This document shows, piece by piece, positions 5,095-9,075 of a stretch of DNA of 9,075 nucleotides; the first letter of the stretch is position 1; every line of letters starts with the position of its first letter. The notes below the pieces were generated by a model. It searched no databases. It was not told the DNA's origin and saw only the letters and a list, made by a program, of their open reading frames with translations. This DNA is from Thermoplasmata archaeon (GTDB lineage: Archaea; Thermoplasmatota; Thermoplasmata; Lutacidiplasmatales; UBA184). The position numbers and the translations under genes are program-made. The DNA is taken from assembly GCA_030040865.1 (NCBI GenBank), contig JASHSX010000205.1, positions 1 to 9,075 of the forward strand, given 5' to 3'.

Positions 5095-6151
5095 GGCCCG
5101 CCTCCGGGGCCGGACGGACCCCGAGACGGCCGACGCGCCCGAGACGAAGTCGGACCGACCCACGGCCCCGGCCCCTTCGCCCCCGGCGAGCCGCCCCGCC
5201 CCCGCACCGGAGCGAGCGGCGCCTCCCCCGTCGACCGCTTCCCGGCCGGCCGCCTCCGCCGACGCGGAACTGTTCACGGAGGGGATGATGGGCCGGCGAC
5301 TCCGGGAGGGGACGATCGACGACGTCCTCGACGACCTCGAGCTCGTCCTGCTCCAGTCCGACGTCGCCCTGCCGGTCGTCGAGCGACTGCGTCGCGACCT
5401 GCGCCAGGATCTGGGCGGCCGAAAGCTCCGCTTCGGCGTCGAGGCCGAGGACGCGATCCGGATCTCGCTCGAGCGGTCGACCCGATCGATCCTGGCCCGG
5501 CCCCCGATCGACCTCGCCCAGCGCGCACGGACCGCGGACCCGAAACCGCTCGTGGTGTTGTTCGTCGGCGTCAACGGGACGGGCAAGACGACGACGATCG
5601 CGAAGCTCGCGGGCTGGCTGCGCGCGCAGCACCTTTCGAGCGTCATCGCCGCCGGGGACACCTTCCGGGCCGGCGCGATCGAACAGCTGCTCGTCCACGG
5701 GGAGCGCCTCGGCGTGCGGGTCGTCCGCCAACAGGAAGGCAGCGATCCGGCGGCCGTCGCGTTCGACGCGGTCGAGCACGCGCGGGCGAAGCACCTCGAC
5801 GTCGTGCTCATCGACACCGCGGGTCGTCAGCACACGAACGAGAACCTGATCGAGGAGGCGAAGAAGATCCGGCGGGTCGTGAAGCCGTCCCTGACCCTGT
5901 TCGTCGGCGATGCGCTGAGCGGGAACGACGTCGTCAGCCAAGCGCGGGATTTCAACGCCGCCCTCGGCATCGACGGGCTGATCCTCACGAAGCTCGACGC
6001 CGACGCGAAGGGGGGCGCGGCCCTGAGCGCCGCGTACGTCACGAAGAAGCCGATCCTGTTCGTGGGCGTCGGCCAGGGGTACGACGACCTCAAGCCGTTC
6101 GACGCCGACTGGATGGTCCGCCGACTGTTCGCGGAGGGGACCGCCGGGTGA
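5078..6151 (+). CDS. ftsY: Signal recognition particle receptor FtsY
   Basis: FtsY is the membrane-associated SRP-receptor GTPase that docks SRP-ribosome-nascent chain complexes at the translocon. The 357-aa product begins with a short amphipathic stretch, MWAALKARLRG (1-11), resembling the membrane-targeting helix of FtsY proteins. A Pro/Ala-rich, probably disordered linker (about 12-62) follows, shorter than the acidic A domain of many bacteria. The helical N domain (about 63-150) includes DVLDDLELVLLQSDVA. The GTPase G domain has G1 GVNGTGKT (164-171), DTFRAGA (194-200), G3 DTAGR (246-250), G4 TKLDADAKGG (304-313) and the closing GVGQGYDDLKPF (330-341). GQGYDDL with a C-terminal DLxPF distinguishes FtsY from the SRP54 (Ffh) paralogue, which would carry an M domain. 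The gene overlaps pfdA by 17 bp and the next gene by GTGA. Confidence 0.96.
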   Translation: MWAALKARLRGRTDPETADAPETKSDRPTAPAPSPPASRPAPAPERAAPPPSTASRPAASADAELFTEGMMGRRLREGTIDDVLDDLELVLLQSDVALPVVERLRRDLRQDLGGRKLRFGVEAEDAIRISLERSTRSILARPPIDLAQRARTADPKPLVVLFVGVNGTGKTTTIAKLAGWLRAQHLSSVIAAGDTFRAGAIEQLLVHGERLGVRVVRQQEGSDPAAVAFDAVEHARAKHLDVVLIDTAGRQHTNENLIEEAKKIRRVVKPSLTLFVGDALSGNDVVSQARDFNAALGIDGLILTKLDADAKGGAALSAAYVTKKPILFVGVGQGYDDLKPFDADWMVRRLFAEGTAG

Positions 6152-6894
6152 CCGCCCGGATCGACGTCGTCGTCGTGCGACCGAAGGAAGACGGCAACGT
6201 CGGCGCGGTCGCCCGGGTCGCGCGCAACTTCGGGGCCTCCCGCCTCGTCCTCGTCGCGCCGCGGGCGCCGCTGGGGGCCGAGGCGCGGCGACGCGCGATG
6301 GGGGGCCTCGTTCTCCTCACGAAGGCCCGCAAGTTCTCGACCCTCGCCCTGGCCGTCCGGGACGCCGATCTCGTGGTGGGGACGACCGACCTGTCGACCG
6401 GCCGATCGACCGCCTACCTACGCCGGTCGGTGAGCCCGGAGCGGTTCGGCGAGATCGCGCGGTCGCTGCTCGGCCGCGTCGCGGTCGTCTTCGGACCCGA
6501 GGACAACGGCCTCTCCCGCGACGAGCTGCTCCAATGCGACCTCCTGGTCCACGTCCCCGCACGCCGGGAGTTCCCGACGCTCAACCTCTCGCACGCCGCC
6601 GCCGTCGTGCTGTACGCCGTCCATCGGGCGAAGGGCGGGGACGACCCCGAGACGACGCCCGCCCCCGAGGAACTCCTCCTCAACGGGCGCGAGAAGGAGC
6701 TGTTCCTGGAGCGGCTCGGGGAGCTGCTGACGCGGATCCGCTACCCGGCCCACAAACGACGGGGTTTAATCCTCCTGTTTCGTCGTGTACTCGGCCGGTC
6801 TACGCCCACCGAGGCGGAGTTCCGGATGATGCTCGGGCTCTTTCGGAGCCTCGGGCGCGAGCTCGAAGGAAGGAAATCCCATGGGGGAAGGTAA
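6148..6894 (+). CDS. trmJ: TrmJ-like tRNA 2'-O-methyltransferase (SPOUT family)
   Basis: TrmJ uses S-adenosylmethionine to methylate the 2'-OH of nucleotide 32 in the anticodon loop of tRNAs. The 248-aa product has the three SPOUT trefoil-knot motifs. Motif 1 is EDGNVGAVARVARNFG (14-29), with the Asn and the Arg expected at the active site. Motif 2 is VVFGPEDNGLSRDEL (113-127). Motif 3 is FPTLNLSHAAAVVLYA (142-157). Between them lies the family's RAMGG...VRDADLVVGTT (49-80). A C-terminal helical extension (about 173-240, with HKRRGLILLFRRVLGR) matches the dimerisation tail of TrmJ rather than the shorter TrmL. The start is GTG, overlapping the ftsY stop as GTGA; a GGAGG at 6133-6137, 10 nt upstream, supports it. 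The exact target nucleotide cannot be read from sequence; a related TrmH-like specificity is possible. Confidence 0.82.
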   Translation: MTARIDVVVVRPKEDGNVGAVARVARNFGASRLVLVAPRAPLGAEARRRAMGGLVLLTKARKFSTLALAVRDADLVVGTTDLSTGRSTAYLRRSVSPERFGEIARSLLGRVAVVFGPEDNGLSRDELLQCDLLVHVPARREFPTLNLSHAAAVVLYAVHRAKGGDDPETTPAPEELLLNGREKELFLERLGELLTRIRYPAHKRRGLILLFRRVLGRSTPTEAEFRMMLGLFRSLGRELEGRKSHGGR

Positions 6895-7294
6895 CGGCGA
6901 CTGGCTGCGGGCGCGCGGGATCGGACGGGAACGGTTCGCGGGCTATGTGGCGGAGTACCTCGCGACGCTCGGCTACACGGTCGAGAAGACGGAGTCCACC
7001 GACCCGTCCGAGAGCCGAGTGCGCGGTCGCCTCGAGCGGATGAACCCGGCGGTCCCGCCGTCGGCGCGTGAGATCTCCTATCGGTTCTACCCGACGAGCG
7101 GCGGGGCCGCGCTGGTCTGGGAGGCGCCGACGGCGATCCCGGCGGAGGAGCGTGGCCGGATGGACCGGTTCGTCCGCGAGATGACGCTCCACCTGGAACG
7201 GTCGGTGGCGACCGAGAGCCACGCGACGGCGAAGATCGTCCGTCCGCCGGAGCCCCACCTGCCGTGGAGCGGGCCCGCCGGGACCCCGGCCTAG
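6881..7294 (+). CDS. Hypothetical protein (137 aa), last gene of the LX-ftsY cluster
   Basis: I do not recognise this family. The ATG at 6881 overlaps the trmJ-like gene by 14 bp and is preceded by a purine-rich SD-like AAGGAAGGAA (6866-6875). The product is soluble with no membrane segment and no cysteine. A helix (GRERFAGYVAEYLATLGYTV, about 15-34) leads into alternating strands (SRVRGRLERM, EISYRFYPTSG, AALVWEAPT). A second helix follows (EERGRMDRFVREMTLHLERS, about 88-107), and the tail is Pro-rich. This helix-sheet-helix pattern suggests a small alpha/beta domain. No catalytic motif stands out; the conserved-looking core may be SGGAALVWEAP. Its position at the end of a coupled translation and protein-targeting cluster suggests co-expression, not a specific function. 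The ORF ends inside the convergent hairpin. Confidence 0.7.
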   Translation: MGEGNGDWLRARGIGRERFAGYVAEYLATLGYTVEKTESTDPSESRVRGRLERMNPAVPPSAREISYRFYPTSGGAALVWEAPTAIPAEERGRMDRFVREMTLHLERSVATESHATAKIVRPPEPHLPWSGPAGTPA

Positions 7295-7311
7295 CCCGCG
7301 CCGCGCGGGCT
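7293..7311. terminator. Hairpin filling the convergent gap between orf137 and the racemase gene
   Basis: AGCCCGCG (7293-7300) and CGCGGGCT (7304-7311) form a perfect 8-bp stem around the loop CCG. The stem takes in the last two bases of the TAG stop (7292-7294) of the plus-strand gene and the last base of the TGA stop (7313-7311) of the minus-strand gene. It therefore spans the whole 16-bp gap. It is symmetrical and could act in both directions, but no T run follows on either side, so true termination is uncertain. Confidence 0.45.
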
Positions 7312-8426
7312 CAGGGCCGATAGGTCCGGGACGAACGGCGAGCCTTCCGAAGGACTCGCTCGTCGATCGAGACCCCGATGCCGGGACCGTTCGGGACCTC
7401 GAGCGTGCTCCCCGGCCCCAGCGCGAACGGCGGGTCGATCAGGTCCTCCGTGTAGTACCGATCGGACGCCGAAAGGTCCGCCGGGAGCGTGAACGGGGCC
7501 AGCGAGGCGAGCTGAACGTTGTGTGCCCGGCCGATGCCGCTCTCGAGCATACCTCCGATCCACGACGGGACACGGGCCCGACGGGCGGTGCGCGCGAGCT
7601 CGGCGGCCGTAAGCGGTCCACCCACCCGGCCGACCTTCACGTTGAGGCTCGTGATCGCCTTCGCCGCGAGAGCGTCCTCGAGGGAGACCGGATCGATGAT
7701 CGACTCGTCGAGGCAGACGCGGAACGGAGCCCCCCGCGCGAGCTCGGCGTGCGCCCGGATGGCCCGCTCGGCGAACGGCTGCTCGACTTGCTCGACGCGG
7801 TGCTGCGTGGCCCAGCGGCGGATCCGGGGTCCCGCCGCCGAGGGGTACGCTTGGTTCGCGTCGACCCAGAGTGTCACCTCGGGGAAGGCGCGGCGGACGG
7901 CCCCCACCGGCCGGTCGTCCCAGCCGGGTCGTACCTTGAGCTTGATCCGCCCGTATCCGTCGTCCCGGTACGCCCCGACCCGACGAACGAGGAGGCGTAC
8001 CGACGGCTGGATGCCGACCGAAACGCCGACCTCGACACGACGGCGTCGCCCGCCCAAGTACCGGGCGATCGGCACCCCGCGCGATCGCGCGGCGAGATCG
8101 AGTAGGGCGCTCTCGACGGTCGCCTTCGCCATCCGGTGCCCCCGGAACGCGGCGACGGCGTTTCGGAACTCGCGCGGGCCTGGCGAACGAAGACGGAAGA
8201 GTCGGGGCAGGAAGTGGTGTACCAGCATCTCCCGCGCGGTCGCGACGGTCTCGCTCGAGTAGAGCGGATCGAGCGCCGCGACGCACTCACCGAACCCCTC
8301 GAGACCGTCGCGCGTCTCGAGACGGAGCAGGAGGAACCGTCGTCGTTTCTCCACGCCGAAGCTCGTCTCGAACGGTTCGACGAGCTCGAGCTCGAGTTCG
8401 TCGAGCCGGGCCGACCTAAGCTGCAT
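7311..8426 (-). CDS. menC: N-succinylamino acid racemase / o-succinylbenzoate synthase-type enolase-superfamily enzyme
   Basis: The 371-aa product belongs to the muconate-lactonising (MenC-like) branch of the enolase superfamily. The flexible substrate loop lies near 17-25 (EPFETSFGV). All catalytic positions are present at standard spacing: the IKLK motif (K162, K164) for the first base, metal ligands D189 (WVDANQ), E215 (VEQPF) and D240 (CLDES), and the second base K264 (NVKVGRVGG). R267, three residues after K264, is a feature of the NSAR/OSBS subfamily. GGMLESGIGRAHN (291-303) is also typical. Such enzymes racemise N-acylamino acids, make o-succinylbenzoate for menaquinone, or do both. 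No menaquinone gene is visible, but a GNAT acyltransferase lies directly upstream with an 11-bp overlap, which favours the racemase role. The start is the ATG at 8426; the frame opens 12 codons earlier at 8462, but that part lies inside the upstream gene and lacks similarity. The symbol menC names the family, not a proven function. Confidence 0.88.
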   Translation of the reverse strand: MQLRSARLDELELELVEPFETSFGVEKRRRFLLLRLETRDGLEGFGECVAALDPLYSSETVATAREMLVHHFLPRLFRLRSPGPREFRNAVAAFRGHRMAKATVESALLDLAARSRGVPIARYLGGRRRRVEVGVSVGIQPSVRLLVRRVGAYRDDGYGRIKLKVRPGWDDRPVGAVRRAFPEVTLWVDANQAYPSAAGPRIRRWATQHRVEQVEQPFAERAIRAHAELARGAPFRVCLDESIIDPVSLEDALAAKAITSLNVKVGRVGGPLTAAELARTARRARVPSWIGGMLESGIGRAHNVQLASLAPFTLPADLSASDRYYTEDLIDPPFALGPGSTLEVPNGPGIGVSIDERVLRKARRSSRTYRP

Positions 8427-9075
8427 CGTCCCGCGGAGCGTGCGTGAGGAGATAGAAGGCACGCCGCTCGGTGCCGATGCGGACGACCACGAAGTCCTCG
8501 ACGCGGTAGCCCGCGGCGAACGCCGGGCCGAACGCGTCGCGGACGGTCTCGCGCCAGCGCTGGGCGCTGCCCGGGTCCCGGGTGCGGACTCCGGCGAGGT
8601 CGACCGGCACTTCGAGGTTCACTCGGTCGCCGCGCGGCGGTCCGACCGAGACCGGTCGGCGGAGCCCGGTCGGGCCGACCTCGGACTCGAGCAACGGTTG
8701 GGTACCGTCCACCGCGGACGGTTCCTCGGCCGAGGACGGAGGGACCGCCTCGACCCGGCGTACCACGCGAGGGGACCGAAGCTCCCAGCGCAGGCGGAGG
8801 CGGTCGGTCTCGAGCCCCGCATTGAGGGAGTCCGACATGACTCCGTAGTACCTCGGGTAGTACCGGTCCGGGACCCCGCCCAGGCGACGGACGTTGAAGT
8901 ACGCGTTCTTCGCCTGGAGCGGGTCGAACGTCCATCGGATTTCCGAGAGCCCCTCCCGGAGGGCCTCCTCGCGCTGCCGGCATTTGAGCCGCCAGCCGAC
9001 CTGCCGGTTCTGGTACTCCGGACGCACGCCGGTGAGGTGGGAGTAGTGGTAGAGCGAGGAGCCGTCCCGCCCGAG
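8416..9075 (-). CDS. GNAT-superfamily acyltransferase, COG3375 type (5' end beyond the window)
   Basis: This is a CoA-dependent acyltransferase of the predicted GNAT group COG3375. The visible 219 residues run from the window edge to the TAG at 8418-8416. The acyl-CoA-binding region reads LYHYSHLTGVRPEYQNRQVG and continues into WRLKCRQRE. The loop is QNRQVGW, so the first Gly of the usual R/Q-x-x-G-x-G/A pattern is replaced by Gln. Next come the COG3375 hallmarks IRWTFDPLQAKNAYFNVRRLGG, then YYPRYYGVMSDSLNAGLETDRLRLRWEL. A variable, probably loop-rich segment lies at about 105-150, followed by a C-terminal domain ending ERRAFYLLTHAPRDDAA. A GTG at 9027 could be mistaken for a start, but the coding sequence and similarity clearly continue to 9075. 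The gene overlaps the racemase gene by 11 bp, so the two are co-transcribed and probably act together. The acyl donor (acetyl- or succinyl-CoA) is inferred from this context only. Confidence 0.85.
   Translation of the reverse strand, partial: LGRDGSSLYHYSHLTGVRPEYQNRQVGWRLKCRQREEALREGLSEIRWTFDPLQAKNAYFNVRRLGGVPDRYYPRYYGVMSDSLNAGLETDRLRLRWELRSPRVVRRVEAVPPSSAEEPSAVDGTQPLLESEVGPTGLRRPVSVGPPRGDRVNLEVPVDLAGVRTRDPGSAQRWRETVRDAFGPAFAAGYRVEDFVVVRIGTERRAFYLLTHAPRDDAA

Noticed and set aside
4597..5941. Long minus-strand ORFs opposite pfdA and ftsY
   Set aside because: Antisense shadows of genes with unmistakable motifs (GVNGTGKT, DTAGR).
1..9075. CRISPR array, tRNA or rRNA gene, insertion sequence, toxin-antitoxin or defence system
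   Set aside because: I found no regular direct repeats, cloverleaf-like segments, transposase motifs or terminal inverted repeats. Composition and gene content are uniform and housekeeping in type.

Overview
The window is a very GC-rich piece of an archaeal chromosome with almost no mobile or accessory DNA. The archaeal assignment rests on ribosomal protein LX (eL20), prefoldin alpha and an archaeal-type FtsY in one tight cluster, and on TATA-like elements in front of short or absent leaders. Codon third positions are almost all G or C. This set of genes, with an archaeal-type ArgRS and a GNAT/enolase-superfamily pair, fits a GC-rich member of the Thermoplasmatota best. That placement is an inference from gene content, not from a phylogeny.

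Layout, left to right. (1) Positions 1-245, minus strand: the N-terminal 81 codons of a large-conductance mechanosensitive channel (MscL), cut by the window edge. (2) 246-529: a gene-free divergent promoter region. (3) 530-1321, plus: an unrecognised exported protein with an N-terminal hydrophobic segment followed by Cys-Cys and 13 consecutive glycines. (4) 1338-1376: a perfect 13-bp GC hairpin followed by a T run, in the gap between converging genes. (5) 1403-3205, minus: arginyl-tRNA synthetase. (6) A 49-bp divergent promoter gap. (7) 3255-4154, plus: a ThiI-like THUMP protein whose PP-loop signature has eroded. A small Pro-rich ORF follows, overlapping it by ATGA. (8) 4454-7294, plus: a compact run of five genes, LX - pfdA - ftsY - trmJ-like - unknown 137-aa protein. 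Every junction overlaps, so translation is probably coupled. (9) 7293-7311: a GC hairpin that fills the convergent gap and includes both stop codons. (10) 7311-9075, minus: an N-succinylamino acid racemase/OSBS-type enolase-superfamily enzyme, with a COG3375-type GNAT acyltransferase upstream of it that runs off the right edge.

Most of the window serves translation and protein biogenesis: tRNA charging (argS), tRNA modification (trmJ-like, and formerly or divergently the ThiI-like protein), the large ribosomal subunit (LX), co-translational folding (prefoldin) and membrane targeting (FtsY). The right end looks metabolic. A GNAT acyltransferase next to an NSAR-type racemase matches the known bacterial arrangement for converting D- to L-amino acids through N-succinyl intermediates.

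The items most worth a second look are the ThiI-like protein without its ATP-binding loop, the Cys-Cys-Gly13 exported protein, and the GNAT/NSAR pair. No CRISPR array, tRNA, rRNA, transposase or other obvious defence or mobile system is visible.
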